Of a DNA stretch of 64,000 bases, positions 44,707 through 54,545 are shown one piece after another. A model generated the notes under the pieces. It saw only the letters and a list, made by a program, of their open reading frames with translations. It did not search any database and was not told the DNA's origin. Both the position numbers and the translations under genes were made by a program. The stretch is from Cryomorphaceae bacterium BACL29 MAG-121220-bin8 (GTDB lineage: Bacteria > Bacteroidota > Bacteroidia > Flavobacteriales > Flavobacteriaceae). Numbering within the stretch: position 1 is the first letter of the stretch; each line of letters begins with the position of its first letter. The DNA lies in NCBI GenBank assembly GCA_905181705.1, contig CAJIYP010000003.1:793810-857809 (forward strand), read 5' to 3'.

Positions 44707-45880
44707 CCGTATTCTCATCACCAGTTGTTATTGCATCTAACGAGCTTATTCCAACGGCTGTATTTTTTTCCGCAGCATCTAAAGTTCCAGTTGTTCGGTG
44801 ACCAATAATCATTGAGCCTGTAAAGTCCGTTCCTTCTAATTTAGCATCTGAAAGACCGTCTATTGCGCCTCCTCCACCTGCTGCAGTCCATCCAAGGTTT
44901 CCACTTCCATCTGTTTTTAAAACTTGATCAGCGGATCCATCTACATTAGGAAGAACCCATATTTTATCTGCTGCTAAAGCTGGTGCTTCAAATCCTACAT
45001 AATTGGATCCTTCGTAAAATCTCAACTCTTGGTTACTTCCTCCAACGGATAAATCTCCAATAATTGTTGTAGCTCCCGTTACAGAAGAAGCCCCCGATAC
45101 ATTTAAAGCCCCCGTTAAAGTAGTAGCCCCTGTTACATTTAAAGCTCCTGATAAAGTACTAGCTCCTGTTACTCCTAAAGTTCCAGACGTTCCAATATTT
45201 CCAGTTACACTTAAAGCTCCTACTAAAGTAGAATTTCCAGCTACATTTAAGGTTCCAGCCGTTCCAATATTTCCAGATGCTGCTAATACTGTAAATTTAT
45301 TGGTGTTAATTGCTAAGTCTGACGATACAGCTACTTTCCCTGTTCCATTTGGATTTAATTTAATGTCTCCATTCGCGCCATTAATAATAGTAATGTCACC
45401 TGAGGTTGCATTACCAGTTTTTATAGTCAAGTCATGGTCTCCTTTGGATTCAACCGTTCCACCTCCACTTCCATCACCAACTTCAATTCCATCTCCACCT
45501 GGATTTATAGCTACCGTATTGTCAATCCAGCCTAAAGTTCCGCTTCCATCTGTTTTTAGTATTTGATTCGCAGAGCCATCAGAGGAGGGAAAAGTCAAGT
45601 TGTCTAATACTACTTTCCCTGTTCCATTTGGGCTAATATTTATGTTTCCATTCTCCCCATCTGTTATGGTGAGGGTTCCCGTTGTTTCGTTTCCAGTTTT
45701 AATAACAATATCCGTATCTCCAACAGATTGGATAATCCCTGAGTTGACCGAAGTAAATGTCCCAATAGCGGGAGCGCTTGCTCCAATTGCAGTTCCGTCA
45801 ATAGCCCCTCCATCGATATCTACCGTTCCTTTGTTTTGAACAGCCATTGTTCCTGCACCAATAGCAGTTCTAGCTGCTGC

Positions 45881-46520
45881 TGCATCTGCAGCAGTAATCA
45901 CACCGACCATTGGTGCGGTGGCAGACCCTGTTCCACCAAGAGTTACTGGCACGGTTGAGGCTGTTATTTTTTGTCCTGTTAGTGTTAAATAATTGTCAGT
46001 TACAGTTTCAAGGGTAACGGATTCAGAATCGGCTACACCTAAAACAGTTCTAGCTGCTGCTGCATCTGCAGCAGTAATCACACCGACCATTGGTGCGGTG
46101 TTAGACCCTGTTCCACCAAGAGTTACTGGTACGGTTGAGGCTGTTATTTTTTGTCCTGTTAGTGTTAAATAATTGTCAGTTACAGTTTCAAGGGTAACGG
46201 ATTCAGAATCGGCTACACCTAAAACAGTTCTAGCTGCTGCTGCATCTGCAGCAGTAATCACACCGACCATTGGTGCGGCGTTAGACCCTGTTCCACCAAG
46301 AGTTACTGGTACGGTTGAGGCTGTTATTTTTTGTCCTGTTAGTGTTAAATAATTATCAGTTACAGTTTCAAGAGTAATAGGGTCAGAACTTTCCACTCCC
46401 AGTATTGTTCTAGCTGCTGCTGCGTCTGCAGCAGTAATCACACCGACCATTGGTGCGGTGTTAGAACCTGTTCCACCAAGAGTTACTGGCACGGTTCTAG
46501 CCAATATCTCTTGTCCATTT
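45881..46520 (-). repeat. 180-bp tandem repeats in the fibre gene
   Basis: A shared CACCGACCAT landmark occurs at 45901, 46081, 46261 and 46441, exactly 180 bp apart. Each unit encodes 60 residues (VPVTLGGTGSNTAPMVGVIT and so on). The middle copies are nearly identical. Confidence 0.9.
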
Positions 46521-47442
46521 AAGCTCAAATAGCTATTATTGACTTCAATTAATGAAACTGGAGTTGAGTTGTCTTTTCCTGCAGCATCTACTCCTAAAAT
46601 AGTTCTTGCACCCGCCGCATCATTTGCAGCAATTAACCCAATCATTGGAGATTTTTTTAATCCAGTTCCACCGCTACTAACCGGAAGAGTTCCTTTTACG
46701 TTGGATGATAAATCTATTTTTTCAAGAGTCAACTCACTCTCAGAATAGGAAAGGTAGTTTTCTCCAAACAATAGTATTTCTTTTTCCGAACTAGGGGAAC
46801 TCCCAGAATAAAGTGCGTAGGGTACACTTAAAAGCTGTGAAGTGTCGTCCATTAAATAATTTATTCCACCAACAGGGTCAATTTGAGTTTTTAAGTAATA
46901 TTGTCCTGAAGACCAGTCAATTGTTGCAATACTTCCTTGGCTATTTCCAGTTCCGATAGCTAAAGATATAAGTCCATTTTTATTAGTGTAAGTAGAGTGA
47001 GATTCAGTGTAGACTGCCTCACCATTATTTGAGTTTTTTAAAATACTAAACCTAATTCCTATCTTTTTTGACTTTAAAACAGATCCATCTGAGGCTCTTA
47101 TCACGGATTGGTAATTAAATTTTTGTGGAATTTCAACGTTAGCAGCTTGCGCCGCTATTTTTAACGCATCTTCCTTGTCAAGAGACTGGGAGTAGCTGTT
47201 GAAATTAAAAAGAACGAAAAACACTAAAAAGTATTTTTTTAAATAGGAGTATTTCATGATAATAGATTTTAATAGGTAGTATGTTTTTACTTGTTAATTA
47301 GAAAAACATTTTAACTCAGAATTGAGTAAAAGTAAAACAATTTAAATTTATTGGGTGAATTTGGTAGTCTTTAGAGTTATAATAAAAAACTATGAGCGAT
47401 AGATATGATGATTGTTTTTTTAGAAAACACACCTTACCTTAA

Positions 47443-47682
47443 TTATTCATCCACGCAATATTCATCCCCAACTTTTTTCAATAGATAGGTTGTTTTATCA
47501 ACCGATACATCGCCATATATTCGACCTGAATCTGTATCAGAACTCCCATGGGCATCATCTAAAATTAATGCAAAAAAATACTGTCCATCCTTTTCAAATT
47601 TTCTGTCTATTTTTCCGCAATTATATGAAGAACTTCCGCATGAGATAAGAATAAAAAAGAGAAGTGAATATAAAATTCTCAT
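47443..47682 (-). CDS. small lipoprotein
   Basis: 79 aa. Signal MRILYSLLFFILISCGSS, then NCGKIDRKFEKDGQYFFALI and TTYLLKKVGDEYCVDE; two cysteines may form a disulfide. It starts 10 nt after the isomerase gene and is probably the last gene of the sugar operon. No family recognised. The 185 nt between it and the fibre gene show nothing clear. Confidence 0.65.
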   Translation of the reverse strand: MRILYSLLFFILISCGSSSYNCGKIDRKFEKDGQYFFALILDDAHGSSDTDSGRIYGDVSVDKTTYLLKKVGDEYCVDE

Positions 47683-47692
47683 AAGCTGTAAT

Positions 47693-48745
47693 TTAAAGGC
47701 CTAAAATTTCATTTATGTCCTTATTGTTTGTTTCTTTCCCCGCAAAATCATCAAATGCTTTTTTAGAAACTTCAATAATGTGGTCTTTGATAAATTGAGA
47801 CCCTTCTCTTGCCCCTTGCTCTGGAGATTTAATGCAACACTCCCACTCTAGGACTGCCCAACCATCAAAATCATATTGACTTAGCTTAGAAAAAATACTT
47901 TTAAAGTCTATTTGTCCATCTCCAGGAGACCTAAATCTACCAGGACGATCTATCCAATCTTGGTACCCCCCATAAACCCCAGATTTTCCAGAAGGATTGT
48001 ATTCCGCATCTTTTACGTGAAACATTTTTATGTGTTCATGGTAATAGTCTATAAACTTTAGGTAATCCATTTGTTGTAAAATAAAATGACTTGGATCGTA
48101 TAGAATTTTTGCACTAGAGTGGTTGTTGGTAGCTTTTAAAAATCTTTCAAAAGTTACTCCATCATGTAAATCTTCACCAGGATGAATTTCATAACAAACA
48201 TCTACACCATTGTCTTTACAGTGGTTAAGTATAGGAACCCACCTAGAAGCTAATTCTTTGAATCCAGCCTCAACAAGTCCCTTGGGTCTTTGTGGCCAAG
48301 GATAAATAGTGTGAAAAAGAAGGGATCCTGAAAAGGAAGCCATCACATTTAAACCCATATGTTTGCTGGCATCTGAAGCAGATTTCATTTGGTTTATTGC
48401 CCACTCTGTTCTGCCCTTTACATTTCCGTGTAGCTCTTGTGGGGCAAAGGCATCAAACATTTTATCGTAAGCATTGTGAGAAGCCACCAATTGGCCTTGG
48501 AGATGAGTTGAAAGTTCACAGATTTCTAATCCGGCAGAATTTACAATTCCTTTAATTTCATCACAATAGGCTTTGCTTTCTCCAGCTTTTTTAATGTCAA
48601 TTAATCTTTGGTCCCATGTTGGGATTTGGACTGCTTTATACCCCAAATCTTTTGCCCATTTACAAATATTGGTAAGGTTGTTAAATGGTTTTTCGTCTCC
48701 AACAAATTGTGCTAAAAAAATAGCAGGCCCCTTTATAGTTTTCAT
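47693..48745 (-). CDS. TIM-barrel sugar isomerase/epimerase
   Basis: 350 aa, cytosolic. Xylose-isomerase-like barrel with conserved acid/His residues in ELSTHLQGQLVASHNAYDKM, VDVCYEIHPGEDLHDGVTFE, ILYDPSHFILQQMDYLKF, KMFHVKDAEYNP and WAVLEWECCIKSPEQGA. The metal ligands (Glu, Asp, His, Glu) look complete. Lies 5 nt after the Gfo/Idh gene. Typical partner in inositol- or keto-sugar-type pathways; the substrate is not known. Confidence 0.85.
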   Translation of the reverse strand: MKTIKGPAIFLAQFVGDEKPFNNLTNICKWAKDLGYKAVQIPTWDQRLIDIKKAGESKAYCDEIKGIVNSAGLEICELSTHLQGQLVASHNAYDKMFDAFAPQELHGNVKGRTEWAINQMKSASDASKHMGLNVMASFSGSLLFHTIYPWPQRPKGLVEAGFKELASRWVPILNHCKDNGVDVCYEIHPGEDLHDGVTFERFLKATNNHSSAKILYDPSHFILQQMDYLKFIDYYHEHIKMFHVKDAEYNPSGKSGVYGGYQDWIDRPGRFRSPGDGQIDFKSIFSKLSQYDFDGWAVLEWECCIKSPEQGAREGSQFIKDHIIEVSKKAFDDFAGKETNNKDINEILGL

Positions 48746-48750
48746 GTTTT

Positions 48751-49890
48751 TTATTTATTCAGTTCCATCCAAATATTTCCCTCAGAGTTTGATTTAAGAG
48801 CTTTATCAATAAAGTCCATTCCTCTTACTCCATCTTCAATGCCAGGAAACTCTGCTTTTTCATAAGATTCCCCCTTAATTGCTCTAGCAACTCCTTTATA
48901 AATATTTCCCATTGCATCAAAGATGCCTTCAGGATGACCTGGGGGTAATTTAGTGCCGTCAAGGGATATTTCAGAATTGTAAGAATGACCGGGTTTTAAA
49001 ACCTGCATCGGCTTATCATCGCTTAGTTGGTAAAGAAAATTGGGATTTTCTTGCTCCCATTTTAAAGCTCCTTTGCTTCCATAAACATTTATTCTTATGT
49101 TATTTTCTTCTCCTGTTGCAATTTGACTAGATCTAATGGTTCCTTTTGCATTATTGGAAAATCTAATGAGAATATTGGCATCAATATCCATTGAATTGTC
49201 TTCGTATAAGGTATTGAGGTCAGCCAAAAGTTTATTTACCTTCATCCCCGTAACTAATTCCATCATATTAAATGCATGTGTTCCAATATCCCCTAAACAG
49301 CAACTAGAACCAGACTTTTTGGGGTCTAATCTCCAAGTAGAAGATCTTTTTTCTTTGTCATGAATAATTGGGTTTAACCATCCTTGTAAGTATTGTGCAT
49401 CTACTTTTTGAATGTCTCCAATTACACCTTGTGAAATCATTTTAGTCATTTGGCGAACCATAGGGTAGCCAGTGTAAGTGTGGGTGACAGCAAAAACAGC
49501 ATTCTTTTCTTTTTGAATTTTCTGTAATTCTATCGCTTCTTGATAAGTTGTAGTTAAGGGCTTTTCACAGATTACATGAAAATTATTTTCCAGTAATTTT
49601 TTAGCCATTGGATAATGAAGGAAATTAGGAGTTAAAACCGAAACGACTTGCATTCTTTCAGAGGAATTTAATTTAGATTCCTGTTCAATTAAAGTTTCAA
49701 AATCCTTATATATTCTAGATGTATTTAATCCTATTTTTTTGGCAAAATCGATGTTTTGATCAAAGTCGGGATTGAAAACTCCTCCTACAATCTCATACTG
49801 ATCGAACATATTTGCAGCAACTCTGTGAAGTACTCCGATAAGCGAATCACCACCACCACCAAGTATTCCTAATCTAATTTTTTTACTCAT
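48751..49890 (-). CDS. Gfo/Idh/MocA family sugar dehydrogenase
   Basis: 379 aa, no signal. Rossmann start IRLGILGGGGDSLIGVLHRV, LENNFHVICEKPLTTTYQEA (EKP catalytic-Lys motif), AVTHTYTGYPMVRQM and SSCCLGDIGTHAFNMMELV (His). This subfamily often oxidises the sugar C3 together with a TIM-barrel isomerase, as encoded next door. Sits 9 nt after the MFS gene. Confidence 0.88.
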   Translation of the reverse strand: MSKKIRLGILGGGGDSLIGVLHRVAANMFDQYEIVGGVFNPDFDQNIDFAKKIGLNTSRIYKDFETLIEQESKLNSSERMQVVSVLTPNFLHYPMAKKLLENNFHVICEKPLTTTYQEAIELQKIQKEKNAVFAVTHTYTGYPMVRQMTKMISQGVIGDIQKVDAQYLQGWLNPIIHDKEKRSSTWRLDPKKSGSSCCLGDIGTHAFNMMELVTGMKVNKLLADLNTLYEDNSMDIDANILIRFSNNAKGTIRSSQIATGEENNIRINVYGSKGALKWEQENPNFLYQLSDDKPMQVLKPGHSYNSEISLDGTKLPPGHPEGIFDAMGNIYKGVARAIKGESYEKAEFPGIEDGVRGMDFIDKALKSNSEGNIWMELNK

Positions 49891-49899
49891 ATTTCTTGA

Positions 49900-51123
49900 T
49901 TATGCTCCTTGTGGGATTCTATTTTCTTCTAATTTTTTTCTAAAAGCAAATAGAATTCCAAAAAGGACTATTAAGGCTAAGGGAAAATAAGCCATATTTC
50001 CAAGTGCAGCTTTTCCAGCAATAAGCTCAGCTGCTTCTTGTGCAATTCCAGCATTTAAAGCAATTTCTTTTTCTGCATCTAGCCATGAACCAATTACAGG
50101 TTGCCAAATAGAAGTAGAAAGCATCCCTGCTCCTCCAACTAGTGACATTCCTAATGCTCCAGTTTTTGGAAGGTATTCCGAAACAAAACCAATCATGGTT
50201 GGCCAGAAATAACAAACTCCAAAAGCAAATAAAACAGCACCAAAATAAATCATAGAACCCTCAGCTATGCTCATGTAATATACAGCAACTGTGGTAACAA
50301 CAGCTGACATTAATAATACTCCAATAGGGTTTAGCTTGTGAATAAATGGTCCAGCAAAATATCTGCCTAAAGCCATAATCCCTGAAACCATTGCTAAAAT
50401 TAGAAGTGGGTTCACTCCAGAGTTACCAAGAATTCTTTCAATCCATTGCTGTGGGCCAAACTCTGAAATAGCCGTCAGTGTCATACAGGCAACGATTAAT
50501 AAAAACAATGGATTTAATAGTGATTGAATGTTTACATAAGTACTGGTTTCAATATGTTCGCTTTCAGGAAATTCTTCTTTAAAAAACAGATAACCATAGA
50601 TTGCCGTTGGGATTAGCATTACTGCAATTTGTAATTCCCAACCCAGTCCAAAACTGGTCATAAAGTTAGAAGTTAAGGCGCCAATTACAATCCCACCAGG
50701 AAACCAAACATGAAATTTATTTAACATAGCCGTTCGGTTTTTTGTATACATATCAGCGATTAAAGGGTTACAAGCGGCTTCAACAGAACCGTTTGCAAAT
50801 CCAATGAAAAACGAGGATACTAATAACATTTCAAATCCATCTGCATAAATGGTCATTACAAGACCTAAAACGTGAGACATAAAAGCTATAATCATCAATT
50901 TACGTGCACCTAGAAAATTATATAAAAGCCCTCCAATTACTGTGGCAACTGGGAAGCCTAGAAATGCTAGACTATTTATGTATCCCAATTGAGTGTCAGA
51001 GAGATTGAATTGTAATCCTAAATCAGTTAATATACCAGCCCTGATTGCAAAGGTCATGGCTGTTACAATTAATGAAATACATGCAGCAGTAAATAATTTG
51101 TTTTTTGAAATAGAATTATCCAT
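49900..51123 (-). CDS. MFS sugar transporter
   Basis: 407 aa with about 12 membrane helices. Features include LGYINSLAFLGFPVATVIGG, the cytoplasmic LGARKLMIIAFMSHVLG loop, FANGSVEAACNPLIADMY and WFPGGIVIGALTSNFM, like the fucose/nucleoside or hexose-type MFS members of Bacteroidota. Probably imports the substrate of the two downstream enzymes. It is the first gene of the operon. Confidence 0.85.
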   Translation of the reverse strand: MDNSISKNKLFTAACISLIVTAMTFAIRAGILTDLGLQFNLSDTQLGYINSLAFLGFPVATVIGGLLYNFLGARKLMIIAFMSHVLGLVMTIYADGFEMLLVSSFFIGFANGSVEAACNPLIADMYTKNRTAMLNKFHVWFPGGIVIGALTSNFMTSFGLGWELQIAVMLIPTAIYGYLFFKEEFPESEHIETSTYVNIQSLLNPLFLLIVACMTLTAISEFGPQQWIERILGNSGVNPLLILAMVSGIMALGRYFAGPFIHKLNPIGVLLMSAVVTTVAVYYMSIAEGSMIYFGAVLFAFGVCYFWPTMIGFVSEYLPKTGALGMSLVGGAGMLSTSIWQPVIGSWLDAEKEIALNAGIAQEAAELIAGKAALGNMAYFPLALIVLFGILFAFRKKLEENRIPQGA

Positions 51124-51266
51124 AATGTTTTTTTGTTTGAAAATATCTTTTTTTCAAGATACTAACTTTCTTTTAAAAATAGTAAACTCTGAATTATTAG
51201 ACCTTAAAAAAGGTTTAAAATTAACTAAAGTGGTTAAATAATCTGTGAACCTTTAAGGTTTGTAGG

Positions 51267-51548
51267 TCAATGCGTGGCATTCATTAAAAAACCAATTGCA
51301 TTTTTGTGTAATATTTTCTCAATATCTATTTCAAAGAAGTTTCTATTTTTTAACAATAAATCCAATTTTTGAAGATCGCTAATTGTTTTCAAACAATAGA
51401 GACATAGCTATTTGTCAAACCCTCTATCTAAATCATATTTCATACATATGTGATGTCAATTTTTCAACCAACCAAACAGAGTAATGTGATCAATGTAGTC
51501 TAGTGCTGTTTTAATTACATCAAACCAATTTGGTGCTAAAGAAAACAT
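51267..51548 (-). pseudogene. 93-codon ORF with two in-frame stops
   Basis: One frame reads MFSLAPNWFDVIKTALDYID, HITLFGWLKN, TGA, HHICMKYDLDRGFDK, TAG, LCLYCLKTISDLQKLDLLLK, NRNFFEIDIEKILHKNAIGF and LMNATH before a final stop. No frameshift is needed. Both stops could come from Trp (TGG) by one G-to-A change. It looks like a recent pseudogene in the otherwise empty 430-nt gap between the MFS and RidA genes. Family unknown. Confidence 0.5.
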
Positions 51549-51556
51549 GGGTAAAT

Positions 51557-52024
51557 TTACTTATGTAATTCAAAATGAGCTTCAATTTCTACAGCAATAT
51601 TGCGGGGAAGATTCATCCCAACGGCACTTCTAACGCCAACACCCATTTCTGGTCCAAAAACATCAATCATTAATTCACTGAATCCGTTAATAACAAAGGG
51701 GTGATCTTCAAACCCTGGAGTGGCATTTACCATACCCAGAACTTTCACAACCCTCTTGACATTATCAATATTTCCATAGTGACTAATTATTGTTGATAGC
51801 ATAGTGAGCCCAACCTGTCTAGCCGCTTTTTTCGCCTCTTCTTTGTTTAAATCAGAGCCTACTTTTCCAATTATTAAAGAACCATCATTTTTAATTGGAG
51901 CTTGCCCAGACACATATAAAATATGATCTACAACTAGTGTGGGCCTGTACACGCCAACCGGCTTAGGAGCAGTAGGAAGTATAAGTCCCATTTTTTTTAT
52001 TGTTTCAGAATGTTTTGTAATCAT
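51557..52024 (-). CDS. RidA family (YjgF/YER057c/UK114) protein
   Basis: 155 aa. Family traits: PKPVGVYRPTLVVDHILYVS, GQAPIKNDGSL, NATPGFEDHPFVINGFSELM, and the closing VRSAVGMNLPRNIAVEIEAH; the Arg of VRSAVG is the usual active-site arginine. Deaminates reactive enamines/imines. This longer subfamily may have another role. Confidence 0.85.
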   Translation of the reverse strand: MITKHSETIKKMGLILPTAPKPVGVYRPTLVVDHILYVSGQAPIKNDGSLIIGKVGSDLNKEEAKKAARQVGLTMLSTIISHYGNIDNVKRVVKVLGMVNATPGFEDHPFVINGFSELMIDVFGPEMGVGVRSAVGMNLPRNIAVEIEAHFELHK

Positions 52025-52077
52025 AATTGTATAAAATTAATACGTCAATTATCTAACATATTCCAATGGAAATTTTT

Positions 52078-52923
52078 TTATTTAAAAATAAGAGAGGGTG
52101 TTTTTTTAAGATATTCTTGATAGCTTTCTAAATGACCCCACCTTTCTTTTCCACTAGCTTCCAATAACCTTACTCCACTTATGTACACAAGTAAAACATA
52201 AGTAAAAACAGGAGAGATTAAAGTGACAAATTGCCATCCATTTAAAGAAGATATAGACATAATGGTAATTCCTAACCATAAGATTATTTCTCCTAAATAG
52301 TTTGGATGTCTAGAGTATGACCACAATCCAGAGCTTATAAAATTATTTTTATTTTCAGGATTTGATCTAAATTTTGTTTTTTGGTTATCCGCAATAACTT
52401 CTATAAAAAATCCAATTAAAAAGATAGCTAAACCAATAAACAACAGGTAATTAATTTGGACACCCTTTGAGCTAGAAATGGCAGTAAGAGCACAAGCCGA
52501 ACATATTGAAACCCACATTCCCTGTAGAGTCCATGTCATAAAAAACCTTGTGGCAGAAGTTTTAATTTCATTAAACCTCCTGTCTTCTCCAGCTTTATGA
52601 ATTCTTAAAAAGAGGAAGCTCCCAAGTCTAACGGCCCAAAAAATTATTGCAAGACCTATAATAATATTTCCAAAGTTTATCCCATCAATCAAGTAATAAT
52701 TGTAAGAAACATAGCTTACAACAAATATATAAGTGAGACTTCCAGATAAATCATAGAATTTCTCTGTTTTTAGTAAATAAGCGGGAACAAATAAAACCCA
52801 TTGAATTACAAAAGCATATAAAATGGCAGATTTAACTAAATCAATCTCAGTTAAAAAGGCAATAGAATAAGCAAGTGAAAATGCGGTAATAGAAATAGCT
52901 AGGTGAATAATATTTTTTAACAT
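52078..52923 (-). CDS. DUF1295 (steroid 5-alpha-reductase-like) membrane protein
   Basis: 281 aa, about seven membrane helices. The C-terminal signature NKNNFISSGLWSYSRHPNYL, GEIILWLGI and LLEASGKERWGHLESYQEYL matches DUF1295/ICMT-like enzymes. AVRLGSFLFLRIHKAGEDRR in the middle is also typical. The reductase substrate is unknown, possibly a sterol or isoprenoid lipid. Confidence 0.88.
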   Translation of the reverse strand: MLKNIIHLAISITAFSLAYSIAFLTEIDLVKSAILYAFVIQWVLFVPAYLLKTEKFYDLSGSLTYIFVVSYVSYNYYLIDGINFGNIIIGLAIIFWAVRLGSFLFLRIHKAGEDRRFNEIKTSATRFFMTWTLQGMWVSICSACALTAISSSKGVQINYLLFIGLAIFLIGFFIEVIADNQKTKFRSNPENKNNFISSGLWSYSRHPNYLGEIILWLGITIMSISSLNGWQFVTLISPVFTYVLLVYISGVRLLEASGKERWGHLESYQEYLKKTPSLIFK

Positions 52924-52985
52924 CTATTAAAGATAAAAAATATCACAAGAGAATTATAATTCATATATTAATTAAAAATATTTTA

Positions 52986-54545
52986 ATGAAATTATTTATA
53001 AAAATAATATTGATCAGCGTTTTTTTAAGTTCTTGTAAGAAAGAAGTTAAAAGTCCAAACTTCATATTCATTTATACAGATGACCAGAGGTTTGATACCG
53101 TCGGACTAATTGGAAACAATCAAGTTAAAACACCAAATCTAGATAAGTTGGCTAAAAATGGAGCTGTTTTATCAAATGCATATAATATGGGGGCTTGGCA
53201 CGGGGCTGTTTGTGTAGCTTCTAGAGCAATGATTATTTCTGGAAAATCAGTTTGGAGGGCTAAGGAAGCTTTTAATATACCATCCAATATTACTAACAAT
53301 TCAGAAATATCAAGATTAAATCAATTGGCAATTTCTAAAACCTGGCCAAAATTATTGAAAAATAAAGGGTATAGAACTTATATGACTGGGAAATGGCACA
53401 TTCAAATTCCAGTGGAAGAAGTTTTTGATGTAGTGGCTAATGAAAGACCAGGAATGCCTGATGACAATAGAGTAGAGTTTAGTAAGCAATTAAAAATTTG
53501 GGAAGAACAATCTGGAGATTTAAGCCAATTAGATAAGTTTATGCCACCAGGATATGGAAGACCAGTTAATGAAAATGATAATTCTTGGAGCCCAACCGAT
53601 TCAATATTTGGAGGGTTTTGGAAAGGAGGGAAGCATTGGAGTGAAGTCATAGCAGAGGATGCTATTGATTTTATTGAAGATTCAAAAAAGTTCAATGATC
53701 CCTATTTTATGTATTTGGCATTTAATGCTCCTCATGACCCAAGACAAGCTCCTAAAAGATTTTTAGAGATGTATCCAATTGACGAAATCCCTCTTCCCTT
53801 GAATTATTCTCCCCAACATCCATTTTTGAACGAAATCGGAAATCCACCTGGTCTTAGAGATGAAGCTTTAGCACCTTTTCCAAGATCTCCTTACGCGGTA
53901 AAAAAACACATTCAAGAATACTATGCAGTAATTAGTCATTTAGATGAGCAGGTAGGTAAAATAATAACCCATCTAGAAAATCAAGACATGCTAGAAAATA
54001 CTTATATTATTTTCACATCTGATCATGGTTTATCTGTTGGGCAACATGGATTAATTGGAAAACAAAGTTTATATGACCACAGTATTCGTGTTCCAATGAT
54101 AATTTCTGGACCTAAAATAACAAAAGGATCTTGGTTTAATCAGGATATTTATCTTCAAGATATCGTCCCAACGACTTTGGATTTAGCAAATATATCCATC
54201 CCAAACGAAATTGATTTTAAGAGTTTTTATAATCTTTTAATTAACGAAGATAATCAAGAAATACACGACGGTATTTACGGAACTTTTGGGTGCTGCCAAG
54301 GAAATTATAGAGATTTTCAAAAAATGATTAGGAAGGATGGGTATAAACTTATGCTGTTTCCAGAAAATAAGAGAATGGAGCTTTATGATCTTAATAATGA
54401 CCCAAACGAAATAGTGAATCTTTCTGAAAAATTTGAGTACAAAGAAAAAGTAAGTGAACTTTTTGAGGATCTAATTTTATTACAAAAAGAACTAGGTGAT
54501 ACTTTGAATTTAAAACGAGTTTTTAATCAAAATAGATATTTATAA
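52986..54545 (+). CDS. S1-family sulfatase, lipoprotein
   Basis: 519 aa. Lipoprotein signal MKLFIKIILISVFLSSCKK. FIFIYTDDQRFDTVG carries the N-terminal Asp pair, and CVASRAMIISG is the formylglycine motif (C-x-A-x-R instead of C-x-P-x-R). Later FTSDHGLSVGQHGLIGKQSL carries metal and Lys/His ligands, and KMELYDLNNDPNEIVNLSE is the usual ending. It desulfates a carbohydrate outside the cytoplasm. It needs a formylglycine-generating enzyme that is not in this window. It converges with the hydrolase gene by a 6-nt overlap. Confidence 0.9.
   Translation: MKLFIKIILISVFLSSCKKEVKSPNFIFIYTDDQRFDTVGLIGNNQVKTPNLDKLAKNGAVLSNAYNMGAWHGAVCVASRAMIISGKSVWRAKEAFNIPSNITNNSEISRLNQLAISKTWPKLLKNKGYRTYMTGKWHIQIPVEEVFDVVANERPGMPDDNRVEFSKQLKIWEEQSGDLSQLDKFMPPGYGRPVNENDNSWSPTDSIFGGFWKGGKHWSEVIAEDAIDFIEDSKKFNDPYFMYLAFNAPHDPRQAPKRFLEMYPIDEIPLPLNYSPQHPFLNEIGNPPGLRDEALAPFPRSPYAVKKHIQEYYAVISHLDEQVGKIITHLENQDMLENTYIIFTSDHGLSVGQHGLIGKQSLYDHSIRVPMIISGPKITKGSWFNQDIYLQDIVPTTLDLANISIPNEIDFKSFYNLLINEDNQEIHDGIYGTFGCCQGNYRDFQKMIRKDGYKLMLFPENKRMELYDLNNDPNEIVNLSEKFEYKEKVSELFEDLILLQKELGDTLNLKRVFNQNRYL

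Larger units (their letters stand above)
40703..47257 (-). pseudogene. giant fibre protein with S74 chaperone domain, three frameshifts
   Basis: Track ORFs 43787-47257, 42862-43935, 42513-42896 and 40703-42658 join into one protein of about 2180 aa. The breaks lie near 43912 (DAAEKNTA to VGIGSLD), 42877 (GYYAG to NGNAAIV) and 42674 (EVDLG to SSTKEMKD); each is cured by removing one base. Order: signal peptide, the same N-terminal module as the 23.2-kb gene, four 60-aa VTLGGTGS units, NTASGYASLQ head repeats, three copies of a DTNEVDLGSSTKEMKDIYVD module, then a Peptidase_S74 domain (SSDERLKENIKFI ... YRMDYQKITMPLI). S74 domains help trimerise fibres and cut themselves off. Likely a surface fibre. 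Confidence 0.85.
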
